Shown piece by piece: positions 47,501 to 60,525 of a DNA stretch of 64,000 nt (position 1 is its first letter; the number at the start of each line of letters is the position of its first letter). The notes beneath the pieces are model-generated. The model saw only the letters and a list, made by a program, of their open reading frames with translations, was not told the DNA's origin and ran no database searches. This DNA comes from Buxus sempervirens (Eukaryota > Streptophyta > Magnoliopsida > Buxales > Buxaceae): positions 5,672,835 to 5,736,834 of the forward strand of contig OX387186.1 in the NCBI GenBank assembly GCA_947561395.2. The letters are read 5' to 3'. A program made the translations under genes and the position numbers.

Positions 47501-50500
47501 ACCATTCAACAGGCTCTCTGACTGATATGGCCATAGGATATTCATCTTGGTGAGCTAATTTATTTAATGTCTTTCATCCCGGTGAGCTAATTTATTTAAT
47601 GTCTTTCAACAGCCTAAAAAAAGGAGAAAAAAAAAACCTCTTATTTCAACCATGGACAACCTACAAAAATTAGGGCAACTCAATCCTTTTAAACTGAAAA
47701 TGCAAGTTCATGCAAAAGATTTGAACTAAAGTGTATCGTTGTTAAATAAAAACAAAGTAATATCAGCTTGTAATTTGAAAAAAGAAAAATAAGAAAAAAG
47801 ACTGAATCCATAACTCAGGTATAGAAAATACAAGGACATAGTTTGTTAACAGTAAATTAAACGGGAGAAAAGTTACCAACAGTGGCATATTCTGCTCAAC
47901 CATTTCCTCAAGAACAGGTAGACACTTCCCAAAGATATCGGTAACACCATCTTGAGAATTTGTAGTAGCACCAGCAGGATACAACTTTACAGCAAAAACC
48001 ACCCCACTGTTTCCTGTCAATTCAATAACTTTTAAGCCACAACTACAGAAAATTATCAGAAATAACTAAAATGTGTATTTGCAAGACATTAGGAAAAACC
48101 ATTAAATATTCTTATCAATAGATGTAACTTGAGACTTCATAATGGATATGAAGCAGAGACTTTCTGGTGGTGGTGGAAACAATTATTTTGAAACCATAAT
48201 TTCAGGACCTCTAGTAAGAAAATGGTATTAAACAAGAGCATAAAATTTTGTTGCTGAGGAACACCGCTCCAAGACTACATATCCCTGAATATGTTGGAAT
48301 GCAATGCTTGAGTTATGTAAATGGATCATACTTCATACTAAATTTATATTTTTAACAGGCTCTATCTATCAAAATAATCTGGTTGGACTTCACATAATGG
48401 AGAAGATAATTCAAAAAATCCAATAGCAAACAGGAGGATTCAATATTAAAATTGTACATGTGGTTTACATTCCCAAAATATACTTTCCTTTTGGGACCAT
48501 GAGAGTGGTGAACTAAACTGAATTAGAACCCTACTGTCACATGGATTTCACGCATAAAAGATGATAGAGTACCCATCCAAGTGTACTTCCTATAACACCA
48601 TCCCCATTTCAAGTTTAAGCTTCGAACAAATATGCCACCTGGAAAAAAAAGAGCATCCTATAGAACTAAAGCCTTTCTTGCAGAGACTAAAACAAATCCA
48701 TTTGCCTTTACTTGATTTGCCATTTCAAGTCACCAAAAAAAAAGGGGAACATTACTTCCAAAAGTTCCTACTTTGTATTTTTCATGGTATCATCCATGAC
48801 ATCATATCCAAACCAATGAATTGAAATAACAGGAGAGGAATGGTTTACCATGACCTTTCTCAGCATCATAGCAGCCACCATAAAACTTTTTTTTTTATCT
48901 TTTTAATAGATATTAGTAGATGTTACGCAAGAATATAGATATGCACATATATATACATCCAACAAGGTGGACAGTTTCAAAAAATAAAAATAAAAAAGAT
49001 AAAGTGACAGCAAGCTACATACGTACAACACTCACAGCCCACTCTCACATGCAACATCATCCAGCTCTCTGTAAAATGTGCTCTGTAGTTATATCTTAAC
49101 ATAAATCACTTCCACCATCCGATTCCTAGGCAACATATCAGCTGAGCCATTGGAAAACAATGGCAACACATCACTTCCCATTCATCCTATGAATCAAGAA
49201 TCAGTACAATCTAGGAAGGTTTATGGCTTTAGGAGCACTCACAATAAGATATCAATGTCATCACCAATAACGAATCACTATGCTCCCTTAAAATAGTAAT
49301 CAAGGAATAATCACTGCGGGAATTATCTTGCCGTCCTAACTGGTCATGAGAAACCATGTATAACAAATCTATTATGATCATAAAAGATACCTCCAATGTC
49401 TAACAACCTTGAGTTACCTAACAAGGAAGCATTAAAATTGAGTCTGATGGTCCCTTCCCTGGGTATCTCAAAGAAATGATCAATATGTCAAACCAAAAGG
49501 TAGGAAAGAGTAAATGGTCCATTCTTGACTTGTATCTAATACCAAAATTGCCTTGAACTCTCAATAAACCACCGTCCATCAAAATAATTTAGTCAATTAT
49601 GGACAAGGTGTTATTTCTTTTATCCTTGAAAGTCCTATTACTCTCCTCTTCACCCAAAATTGCCCATGAGATTGAATGCAAAAGGGACTTGTCCATCATT
49701 CCCCCCCTTCCCAAAAGCCAGAAATCTCCACTAGCCTGATACAAAGCATATGCCTGATGGCATCACCAGGAAACATCAATCAACTGCGAGAAAAAAACCC
49801 ATATGACACTAGCAATATACAAGATAAATTCCATAATACTGGTTATTTTTTCTAGTATTTTAGCTCTTCTAACTATTTTACTACTACAATGCAACATGTT
49901 ATATGTTAGATTAGTGATACAATACATTTTATTGAACACTATACATTTCTTAATGAAACAATATAAATACCCATAACAATTGATACTAGCAGTTATATTA
50001 CCAGTGTTGCTTAAACCAATACAATGTGATATTCCATGGCCATTCACCGTTAAAGAATTGTTTTATAGTCATAGGCAGATAAATAAATGTATGGGCATTT
50101 ATTTATTTATTAATTTTTTTTTTGTGAAAAGATGTATAGCAATTTTCCCCTTTAAATATGCATGGAAAAATATTTTACCTTTAGCAACATTTCCCTTTAC
50201 ATATGCATGGAAAAATATTTTACATTTACATATACTGTATGATATTTACCTTTAGCAACCACTCTTTTCCCTTTACATGTGCAGGTGTATATGGAGATAT
50301 AGAAAACTAGACCATAAAAAAGACATATTATTGAGGTAACTTGATAATCTTATAACATTCAAACCTGTTAAAATTTTGGAGGAAAAGCTGAAGATATAAT
50401 TGACATGCAGCAAAGAAAAAGACTAAAAAAATAATACATACATAGTCATTTTTAGAGCATCAAGCATTTTAAAACTAAATTGTCCCAAAAACTGTAACTG

Positions 50501-53189
50501 CAAGTTGGACTCACTAGCAAGCCTAATCTCATTTGGGCTAGTCGTATCTGTTAAGTAAAGTGTCATAAGAGGAGTGAAATGAGTATCAGGTGGCAGAGTC
50601 TTCAATATGGATTCTCGATAAGCCACGGCAGCAGCAGTAGTGGTGACAGGAGGTTTCAAGTTTGGCATAATGATTGCCCTTCCGAAACAACTTGCACTGT
50701 AGAAAGATCATTTTTCGTCAGATAGAATAAAAAAATAACACTTGATATCATCATATTCAACCAGAAAAATATTCTCAACATTTTGCAAATAATCAACAGT
50801 GTCATCAATCATCAACATCACTCAAAATGACACTTATCACAGTGAACATGTATATTATGTACACAACATGGAAAAAAAAATCCAAAACACAGCAAAAAAT
50901 CTTACCTGTGAGAGACAACAGTTTCAAGAAGGTCACCATCACGAAGATGAAGATGCCAGTCATCAGGCTGCGTCAGTGAAAGCTCCATCTTTACAGCTCG
51001 GGCTTTCACTGGCCGAGGGCATTGAATCTTTCCAAAAGGAAATCCTGAAGCCTAAATTGCAACAAACAGCTGCCAAAAAGTCAGAGTAAAGAGCAGCCAA
51101 ATAATGAGTTCTTATTTAAACATCACAAAGATGACAAGCCCAGAAAGTCTAACAATTAACAATGTAGTCAGTCTGAAAGACTAGATGTTAACTTACAAAA
51201 ACTGAGAGATATTATGCTCAATTTGGAAACTAAATAACTTAAATGGTGTGTAATTTGAACTTCCAAAACAGTGTGTAAAACTAATAAACAATATGCTAAT
51301 AAGAATAACATAAACCAAATAAGGTTAGTCAAAGGATCGAATATAATTGAAGGTAACAAGGTTGAATTAAAGAGGATTTACTTCTCTTTTTACTTATTTT
51401 GTTGTTTTGAAAGCTGAAATTCTGCCCATGAAATTAGTTCAATAGCTGACTTGGAGGGCAAAAGCTTTTACATTACAGGCTTGTTGAAAGGATATCCAAG
51501 AGCCAACCAGCAGTTCATACAAACATTTTCCAGACTTCAATTTGTAAAGGTAAAAATTAACATAAATTTCAAAGTTGACTAGACAGATACAAAATACTGA
51601 TTAAGCATATGGTAAGTCAGGAAAACAGACAGAGAACAGTATTCCTTTTCTTTTCATGCCAAAATTAGAGAACCAATACAATGCCAAACATAATTCGGTA
51701 ATCAGAAAGGAAAGAATGATCCAAAGTCAAATAGGACTTGCATCATCCATGAAATGAACCAATTACAACATATTTGCAGTTCTTTTTCCTCTATGTTCTC
51801 AAAGTTATGGTTCCATGCACACAGTCTTTTTCCTCTAAGTTCTTCAGGTTATGATTCTAGGCAGACAAGGACCTTTGGAAGAGACATGGTAGTCCTCTTG
51901 ATAAGTATGTAGAGAGAAGGAGTCATCACCCTGGGTTAATACAAATACAGAACCCAGTTCAATTCGAAAAACATGGTCCTATAAAGCATAAACCAATTTT
52001 TCATCATCTGGAATTCTGGATATACTATTACTACAGGAAGCTTTTAGGTACACACAGGCACCCAGTTCAAACAAGTCTCTACTTAACTACGGTTCAGTTT
52101 GATTAAGCTATATTGGCTTTAGGCTTGGCTCAGTGAAACCCTAACCCATCTTGTCGCCATTCAACTATATGATACTTGAAAGGAATTTTCAACATGGATC
52201 CATATCTAAATTAAAATCTGAAATTTTGAACATTTAAAAACATAATTTTGAACCCAAAAAAAAAACATTTAAAATCATGAACATTAAAGTCTGAAATCTT
52301 GAACATTTAAAATCATAATTTTGATCAAGGTTGGACTTGGTATTTTGGATATTACACATCACCATATCCCAATCTAGGAAAACTATATGCATTTAAAAGT
52401 TTCTTCAATGTAGAATTTAGGTTTAAGATCAAGATTTAACAAGCCTAAAAGGGCATTTTGTTCATTTTGTAAAAATGCCTCAATGAACTCACAATGAAAA
52501 TGAGACAGTGCTTTGAAATAACTGCTTTGAGTGTGCTCTTCATCATTGAATTCCTTATGGAAATCAATACTCATAAATGTTTAAGTTTTCCTTATGCAAA
52601 AATGGGATCTTAAAAGGTTCTGCATGAATTAACAACACTTAACTTCTTATGGTTCCTCTTAAATTCACCATTAAGTTAGGATACGCTAATTATCAAGTAT
52701 ACCCAGTCCTTTGTCTCATTTGACATACTAATAAAGGTGATTAGTCCTACTTTTATTTATAGGATTTATATCACATTATAATATAGACATGCACGCATTA
52801 CATACAACTCAGAGTATATGACATGAAATTGGTTGTTCAAGCTAAGTTACTGGCAGATGGAGATAGATAATATGGAAGTATTACTGGCAGATGGAGATAG
52901 ATAATGTGGAAGTTTGAGGGATATCCTACTTGATTCATGTCAAGAGAAATTGAGCCAGAGACACCATCCATTGATAATCATATATCCTTCTTCCTTATAA
53001 ATAAAAATTGCAACAAAGAAATTAAAGAACTGCTTTTAAAGGCCTTGGAAAATACAATTTGGACATCCAAGGACATTCAGTGGAGTATAGAGAATTAGTA
53101 CAAAATAGTTTTACTGATAGAAATGCAAAACATGAACTTTCAACACACATATCGCATACCTTGCAGGGTAAGACGAAAGACTTTATCAT
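44532..53189 (-). CDS. PYR4: Dihydroorotase, complete nine-exon gene
   Basis: The enzyme closes N-carbamoyl-aspartate to dihydroorotate, the third step of pyrimidine synthesis, in plastids. Coding exons (minus) are 53160-53189, 50906-51051, 50515-50696, 47877-48013, 47187-47352, 46958-47074, 45711-45871 and 44532-44729. All junctions are GT-AG and phases agree, giving 378 residues, about the length of Arabidopsis PYR4. The start exon encodes only [10 protein letters not shown], which resembles the Arabidopsis N-terminus and begins a transit peptide; a non-coding exon ends at 54066. Metal ligands are all present: H43 and H45 (DWHLHLRD), the lysine to be carboxylated K129 (VKLYPAG), H167 (VHGE), H205 (MEHIT) and D279 (GTDSAPH). 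Their spacing agrees with the E. coli type enzyme. Nothing looks broken. An internal Met (MELSLTQ, residue 32) could give a form without a transit peptide. Confidence 0.96.
44810..45610. repeat. Tandem duplication inside dihydroorotase intron
   Basis: About 400 bp (44810-45190) is repeated imperfectly at 45190-45610. Shared words include ATAATACCACAAAAAG, CATAAGGGGAA and TAGGTCCCAATC. The repeat lies wholly in the last intron (44730-45710). Confidence 0.75.
46125..46275 (-). mobile_element. tRNA-derived SINE in dihydroorotase intron
   Basis: On the minus strand the element has a tRNA-like start with CTCTGGTGGTAAAG (box A-like) and GGGATCGACTCCCAC (box B-like), and it ends in a poly-A run. 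A perfect 14-bp target duplication GAACAAATGGACTC flanks it (46111-46124, 46276-46289). It lies in the intron between 45871 and 46958. The perfect target repeat implies a fairly recent insertion. Confidence 0.85.
47549..47612. repeat. 32-bp tandem duplication in intron
   Basis: A unit starting GGTGAGCTAATTTATTTAAT occurs twice in a row in a dihydroorotase intron. Confidence 0.8.
50143..50235. repeat. Short tandem repeat in intron
   Basis: A unit of about 45 bp with CCCTTTA-ATATGCATGG, AAAAATATTTTAC and TTTAGCAACA is repeated, imperfectly, in the long dihydroorotase intron 48014-50514. The remainder of that intron shows nothing I recognise. Confidence 0.6.
52847..52914. repeat. 34-bp tandem duplication in intron
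   Basis: A unit starting TTACTGGCAGATGGAG occurs twice in the first coding intron of dihydroorotase (51052-53159). That intron is otherwise featureless, apart from fixed AT-rich wording. Confidence 0.8.
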
Positions 53190-54065
53190 TCTATGCACCT
53201 GCCAAAACCGTATTTTCAGTGGACCTTAAGCTTGCCTTGCCCTTGCAAACACCAAAATTGAAACTTGGAATGTCAAAACCTTCAAAGAGGAATGATATAT
53301 GAGTAGACAGATGCCACCAGCCAGATGTTTTTTGCATAATGTACTAATAACAAAAACTCTATCCATTTTTCTACATATAATACAGCAACTGGGAATGGAG
53401 ATTTAAAATTTCAAAATGATCCAGGTAATGTTCTTTATTTATTTATTTATCTTTTTTTTTTCCAGATGTCACGAATTTAAATCAGAACTAATTTATGCCA
53501 TGCTCTAAGAATGTATCTCTGCTGCCAGCAGAACAGAAATCAAATAAAGAAATACAAAAAGGGGCAGCACCCTGAAAATCAATCTAATTAGAAGAATGAA
53601 GTCGTGGATGGGAAGTGGGATTCAATGTTTTATTTTATTTATCCCTTTTTTTTTCCAGATGTCACGAATTCAAGATTAGACATTATTACTAGAAGTCGAG
53701 CTTTCATGGATACCTCCTGCATTCGTATGATCCCTCTTTTAATGGTCAAAATGAGTCACCAAGACCCACCATCTAGAACAAGAATCGATATGATGATCGG
53801 AAGCCGCACTTCCTCCCAGCCAAAACCTAAGGTCAAACCAACAAAAACATTGCATCCCACTTTCATCAAATAGGTGTTTCTTTTGTCATCAGATGATAAT
53901 GTTCCGAAGTTAAAATGAATTTTCGACGCATTAAGCAGCCTTCCATCAAACAGTTTCTATGCGCAACAAATCAGAGAAACTCGTTTCGGAATTCTACTCT
54001 TATATCACAGTGCAGGAGCTCAGTATATCATCAGAATCCCCTCAAAAGCATGAAATCGAACATAC

Positions 54066-54133
54066 CTGCAATTCGTCTGTGACTTCTCTACTTCGTTTCT
54101 ACAACAAACGACGGCATTAACTACTCGAGGCAT
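54066..54133 (-). promoter_or_regulatory. Dihydroorotase leader exon with upstream ORF
   Basis: The non-coding first exon ends with donor GCAG|GTATG at 54066. It joins the acceptor at 53198 (GGCAG|GTGCATAG). An upstream ATG at 54131-54133 opens a 26-codon frame (MPRVVNAVVCC...) that crosses the splice junction and ends TGA. The last A of its GAA codon and the TGA form ATGA, so the main start ATG overlaps the stop. The true transcript start is not visible; it must lie upstream of 54133 for this uORF to exist. Confidence 0.6.
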
Positions 54134-54407
54134 CCGTTTCGAGTTTCGAATCGGATTCAGTAGAATCCAATCCAGATTCTATAATGCCCACCAAACGCCC
54201 CCCAAGGCACAAACTCTAAAAGGATCTTCACACACGGCCCACCAAAATCTTACCGTTGGATTAAGGTATGGGTCCCACTTGTTGCCTTGCGACCGTTAAA
54301 AGAGTTGTTAGCCAAGCGGCTGCTAGTTTTAAGCGCGATCCTTTCACCTCTCTTCTCACCTCTCTTCAGAGTCTTGCCTTTTTGTATGTGCAGTACGCAG
54401 AGCGGCT
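54134..54407. promoter_or_regulatory. Shared divergent promoter region
   Basis: Fewer than 275 bp separate the dihydroorotase leader (minus) from the start codon of the S4-domain gene (plus). No strong TATA box is seen on either side. A compact head-to-head arrangement of two housekeeping genes suggests a bidirectional promoter; this is an inference. Confidence 0.55.
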
Positions 54408-57400
54408 ATGGCCGCGAGTAACTTCGCAGCTCCGGCGATTCTAAAGAGAGCAGTTCGAACACTTGTTGTTTCTCGAAATGACAACATGAGCAAGCTTTTT
54501 AATCACCGAATAATTCCCTTTGTTGATGCCACGACTCCTCGGAGTTCGTCAGGTACGTCTCTCTGGTTCATATTTGTTCATTTTTCTGGTTATTGAATGT
54601 TAACTTCGTTCAGACCGGAGTAATTTCGAATACCCAGTTAATTGAATTTCTAAAGAAGTTATGATTCAACTGATACAATGGGACCTCGGCAAACTTATTG
54701 GTTTTCTCCTCTACAACACCATTTGATGGGATTTCAGTGATAATATAAGCGCCTCTGTCTGATTGAATGACTTTTTGTTACATCCAAAGCCAATAATCTG
54801 TAGTAAAAAAGGTTACCACTTACACTGTGGTATGCAAGTCTGAATTCTGCATTTGCTATACATTCAATACTGTTGATTTTGAGTGAGGCACATAAGGGAA
54901 GCCTTTTCTTCCTAATTTGAGATCATCTGAATCGAATTGAATTCCTGTGAGACAGAAATTGAAGATACCCATCATCTGCTTCATTGACATTATTCAAAAA
55001 CTGATAACCATGACTGGATTAAATGGAAATAGGATAACATGTTGTATTATCTTTTAACCAATGGTAAGATGAAAACTGTAATGTGATATAAGAAGGCCAG
55101 TGATATAGTATAGCTCGTGACTCTGAATTCAACTTTGTTTCAGGGATGTGTCATGTGGCACAAGCTATAAAAGGAGATGTTGGTAACTTACTCAAAGGGG
55201 TGGGGAACAAAAATTCTATTGAGGATGTGAAGCATGTTCTTGAACTGGTATTTCCATTACTTGAGATCTATCAGTTGTAAATGTGATTAAAACTTTTTTT
55301 TATTTCATAAGATGTAAGCAGCTTCTAGGTTTTGTCAGTTTCTTTGATAAGATGTAAGATGATTCTAAACTTTTACTCTTCTAATCCTTTTTTCATTCTC
55401 TTTCAGCTAATTCAATCTTTCTGATCTGGACAATAATTAATAGGGGGCCTGTGTTGAAATTTTTTTTCATCCGATGCTTTACTTATATGTTCAGTTGATT
55501 GTTTATCTCTGTTTCACGCTTCTCTAATAGGCAAGACGGGCATCATCTAGAAGAGAAATTCTTCACACGGATTTTCTTACCCCACCAATACTCAAAGAGT
55601 CCATGTTTGTAATAGAAAACTTAGCTGATGTCAAAGCAGTAGCTCAGGGAGGATATCCACAGGTTAAAGATACACCAATAAATTATTTTATTTTATTTTT
55701 TTTTCATTTTCTTTTTCATGTCTTGGCCTAATATGGATACCCATGTACTAACGCTTATAATTCAAATTGCTTAGGCTGAACGTTGCCGGCTTTCAGTTGG
55801 ACATTCTGAAACAACAACAGTTGTTCCTGATATAGTTGCCGCAATGAGGTCAATATATTTACATCTTCCACCTGTGTTTGACTATTTGTCCATTTTTTGA
55901 CTTCCAAAAAATGAAAACCCCAGTTTAAGTCGATGAAATGGTTACTTCTTCCAGTATCACAGGAAACTTTGGGTTTCAAACTTGTTCTCATGGTGACTTC
56001 CTTGGGGCAATTCTTGGTACAGGGATTGCAAGGGAGAAGCTTGGGGATGTTATTTTGCAGGTCTCTTTTCCAGACTCCAGCTAATTAAGTATATTTTTCA
56101 CATTATGGATGTTCATATTGATATTGTTGGGAAAAGGTTTGTTTGCAAAGCTGCACACAATAAGGTGTTCGGTGGACCATGCTGAAATCATTCATGGTCA
56201 AGCCTATCAGAGTTACAATACACCTTGAACATCAGACTTCTCTTACCACGTATAATGACTATCAAGCCATGTAAGGAAGGGTTAAAGGGTGTACAAGTTG
56301 GCCAATGGGTCCCAACCAGAAGCTCTCAAGTTCCAAACCATCATGATGGGGGCTAACTGTATCCATCAGATGTCCTTATTCTTTCTACAAGGTAATAAGG
56401 ATGGGAACCGTCCAAGGCAATGCCAGTTATTGCAAATTTGCAATCCAGATCATTTTTAATTTTGACCTGGACAGCTTTCAGTTGGGATTCTTTTATTTTT
56501 AATTTTATATTGACCTCTCAATGTGCACCACGTGTTAGCATCACTGTATTATTTAGGACGCTCTAACTCCATGCTATAGCTGTAACTGGTTTTTCATGTA
56601 CTATGTTTTGTATTTTGATCCTTCTTTGTTGTTAAGCAGGGTGAAAAAGGGGCTCAAATTCTTGTTGTTCCAGAACTTGTTGACTTTCTTTTATCGTCGC
56701 TAGACAAGGTGGTGGTTTCTTCCTATATACTGCTTCTACGTATATCACTGTTATCTTTCTCAAGGAATTTTTTGTGGACAGTTACTTCAAATTTCAACAA
56801 TGGATCATATTTGTTTTAACACCTTGGAGTTAAGACAAATGATTTCATTGCACATAGAAAGGCCCACAGCTCTGTTCCCACTGTTTGTAGTACAATATAA
56901 AAATTACATTGGACAAATAATTGAGAGAATTGATACTTCTAACAGTAAAGGATGTACCAATTTGCTATATGTGGTCACAATCTTTACTTGACTAAGAGAA
57001 AAATGATCATGTTTCACATGATCCTAGTATTTCAACTATTCACAGCAAAAATTTTAGATTATAGGCACTGTAATGTCTTTTCCTCTTGCAGGTTGGTAAT
57101 GTTCCAGTCTCCTGTCTGAAGATACCCTTGCTTGCCCTAGAATATGAACCACCCAGGTTAGAAATCACTATGCTGGTGGCCGCCTTGTCATATTTCTTTG
57201 TTTGATATGTATCATTTCCATGATAAGTTTCATGAAGAATCATCTGAAGAATGCAGCTCGTTCTTGCTTTTGTAGGACTACGACATTTAAAACTATTGAA
57301 GCATCATTACGTGTTGATGCCCTGGCCAGTGCAGGATTTAAGATATCACGCTCAAAACTAGTTGATTTAATCAGGTATAATCTACTGCACTTTTATGGTA

Positions 57401-58833
57401 TTTATTCCTTTATTTTTTTGTGCTTGATGACATTATTGTTCCTAAAGATTCTGTCCACTTCAACTGGTTTCTTCAGTGATTTGCAACACTTATGTGGATA
57501 GTGACCTAAGAAGCCACTGCTATAACCATCCTAGATTTAGGAAGTTTATATGGATCAGAAGGGGTGCATTCTTTGTGCTTTTTCTGTTCCCATTAGGTTG
57601 CTACTTGCTACAAGGGCTGAGTTTTTTGTGTTGGTAATGGGCCTAAAAAGGGCCAGATATATTGTATTTTCCTTCTTTGGTGATAGAGGGTAACTCCACC
57701 ATGGTAGTATCTTGGCTTTCTAAAACCCAGACTGCCATTGGAAGTTGGCTAATCTGGTTTTCCTTCCAAGTAATCTGGCTAGTTGGATGATCTTCTTGTT
57801 TTCAATATGCCTAGATCCACCAACAAGTTTCTAGTCCTTTTTATGTCAGAGTCTTGATGAACTTCTAGTTGTCGAGGATCCCTAGATCATCCAATGACCT
57901 GGTAGTAGCTTTTCTAGAGGATGAGGAAGGATCCTTATATGAGGGTTGATATATTTTTTTATGTACCAGGCTTTTAGTTTTCCCTTGTTATAACCTGCAT
58001 TTATATTGCCTTATGCGGATTCAAATTTTTGCTACCTTCCTATATGGTATGAAATGTTTTGTGCTTCATACTTATTTTTGTTTCATCCTTTATTAGAAAG
58101 AAAAGAAATGTAATGTTTGGAATACGCCTTGAGGAATTTGTGTTTACTGCAACACTGAACAGAGTTTGTATCTATCCAGTTATGTGAATGATTTTTGAGT
58201 CTGTCAATTGAATTTGGGCTCCAAGAAAGCATTTTCTGTTTTGGATAATCATAATCTTAGTTTCTTTAAGAAACTATTTATATTGACTTTGAAATGGTAA
58301 ACTATTTTACAGTTTCATTTGGCAATAATTAGGATTATCTTTTAACACAGAATTAAGAATATCTCGAATGAACAATATAGGTCTCTCTCTGTTTCAGTAA
58401 TGGAGATGTGCGGGTCAACTGGACGCCGGTAACCAAAAATGGGACCATACTCAAGACTGGAGATAATATTTCAGTCAGTGGAAAAGGAAGGCTGAAGGTG
58501 AGCTTTAAAATCCAATATGATATCTTTCTTTCCGCTCTAATTTACTATATTTCCTTTTTAGTGTATCCTGCTGTTGATGTTTCTCTGTTACATTATTGTC
58601 ATGACTTAAGAGCTAAGGAGAAAAACAGGCTCTTTTGCATCTTCTAGTCAGCATGCCAGACCCACTTATTTAATCAAAAAAGAATAATCCACATCTACTA
58701 ATTCTGAAGTTTTTTTTTTTATCATAATCTGACGGTCAAATATTCTGAAACCAAAATTTCTTTAATGTAGATAGGGGAAATAAACCCAACAAAGAAGGGA
58801 AAGTTTGCAGTTGAGCTCATCAGATATATATAA
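54408..58833 (+). CDS. S4 RNA-binding domain protein, organelle type
   Basis: This is a ten-exon gene: 54408-54552, 55144-55247, 55531-55662, 55775-55848, 55955-56060, 56640-56708, 57092-57156, 57276-57374, 58398-58497, 58771-58833. All introns are GT-AG and all phases agree; the protein has 318 residues. It matches the plant/cyanobacterial family of photosystem II S4-domain proteins related to bacterial YlmH (Arabidopsis At1g53120 type). Residues 1-50 look like a transit peptide: basic, Ser/Ala-rich, no acidic start. The middle carries the family motifs DFLTPP, GGYPQAERCRL and GNFGFQTCSHGDFLGAILGTGIAREKLGD. The S4 domain is about 238-300 (RVDALASAGFKISRSK, NGDVRVNW). It likely binds structured RNA in chloroplasts; the exact role is not established by the sequence. 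It is divergent from dihydroorotase. Confidence 0.93.
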
Positions 58834-60525
58834 CACATGCTTCAATGGAGAAAGAAGCAGGGAGAGGAGGATGAGAAGTTGACAGGGGAATTAGTACCCA
58901 TTTTAAGTTATATGTTTTCTTTGACAAGTTAATTTTGTTGATGAATCATTTTGATGCTCTGTCTTCTTGTAATTTATCATAACTTGATACACGGACGATT
59001 TATTTAAAGGTATTTATAAGAGTACTTCCAGTGAATGAAAGTTTTTTCTTACTGTAATCAGTATGAAGAAATGAAGCTTCGGACCTTTACAAACAGAAGA
59101 TCCTCTAAGAAAATATTATGGTTAACCATCATTTGTAAAGCCACTGCAATGCCTGAACCCGTATGAAATAAAAACTGAAAAAATGAAAAAGCCATATACG
59201 TCCTAACAAGCTAATGCTTCTCTCCTATTATCACTATGCATATAGCCAATACGAAACAAACACTACATGGAGCAAAACAGATGCTCCACTGGCAGTCCCA
59301 AGAAATAGATAAACGACCCAATCCAACGAGGTATTATCCGCTTTGAGTGAAGCCCGCACGGTTTTGTCCTCAAAAGGCGTCTTGCTAGTTAAAATATTCT
59401 CCCGTATTCATCCGTTTCCAATATGAAATCGGGATATCACAAGATATGTCAAAAGCTTTCTTGTTCTAGCTGCTTGCAAATATACAACTAAACCCCTTAA
59501 AAGGGCTCCTTCAGTATTGGTATTGTTTGGGCATTAGGTACATTGAGATCTCATTAAACTTTCAAGTAAGGCATTATACAAAAACGAATTGTGCGACTCA
59601 AAAGTCCTTTGATTTGCACATTTATAATTAGCATCTGATCTAAGCTTCGGCACAACTCTTTTAATTTTCAAAATTATTTTCATTAGCATTTCAGGCCTCG
59701 TCCGGCTTTCGTTTTGGAGTTTGGTTAACAGAAACAAAATAAATTGTTACACACAAAAGGTGTTTAGGCCTTATTTGGAATTCATTTTAGAACAGGACTG
59801 TTCTTATAATAAAATGAGTGTTTAGTTACATTTTGTTAATAAGCTTTTGCCAAATGAGTTTTAAGAGGAATCACCCTAGATCCATTTTGGATCTCGAAAT
59901 CTCAATATGCAAAAACCAGTGCCAAACTTGTAATGTTTAAAAATACAAGAGTTTAAATTCAATAGGTTCACACTCGTTTTCACAATATATAAGGTTAATA
60001 CTCATTTTCAAAATCCAAAAGTTAATTACTGATCTTCCAAAATCAAAAGTTTAGTAATCGTTTTCAACATCCAAAAACAGGATGATTCTAAAGAATGGGG
60101 CTTTTCTCTCATTTTGATTTTGGAAGAACTCATCTCTCTGTCCCTTATCAAACTCCAAACTATTAACCAAAGCTCTAAACTAGTTACTTGAAAAGAGGAA
60201 AATGAGGAGGAGAAATAAGGAAGGATTGTAGCGATTTGTTCGAGGCCATAATCAAAATGAATGAAATTTGAAAGGCACGGAGAATCGCTATTTGATTTTG
60301 CCAACCTTCAATGCAAATGTTGCGCCATCTCAAAATCGACGCACTTGCTCTGCTAATTGGCTTTATAGACATCAGTGATCCAAGCTCACCGGAAAAACGA
60401 AAAAAAAATATTTAAGAGAAGGCGTCCAAAGATTTTCTCATTCCTTCATCCGAATAACGACAGAATATTATAGGCTCACAGCCAGAAAAAAGCAAAAGGA
60501 AATCAAAGACAGATCCACAGAAGAC
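58834..60525. other. Intergenic, no gene seen
   Basis: This holds the 3' end region of the S4 gene and AT-rich DNA. Frames near 59534 and 60026 (minus) are short and resemble nothing. Confidence 0.4.

Noticed and set aside
50906-50958. Dihydroorotase starting at the internal Met (MELSLTQ)
   Set aside because: An in-frame upstream exon ([10 protein letters not shown]) with correct splice sites matches the known plant N-terminus, so the longer form is preferred; the internal start remains possible as an alternative.
53604-53873. Plus-strand frame of 89 codons upstream of the dihydroorotase start exon
   Set aside because: It has no recognisable domain, lies in a leader intron of a gene on the other strand, and includes a duplicated TTTCCAGATGTCACGAATT word of repeat origin.
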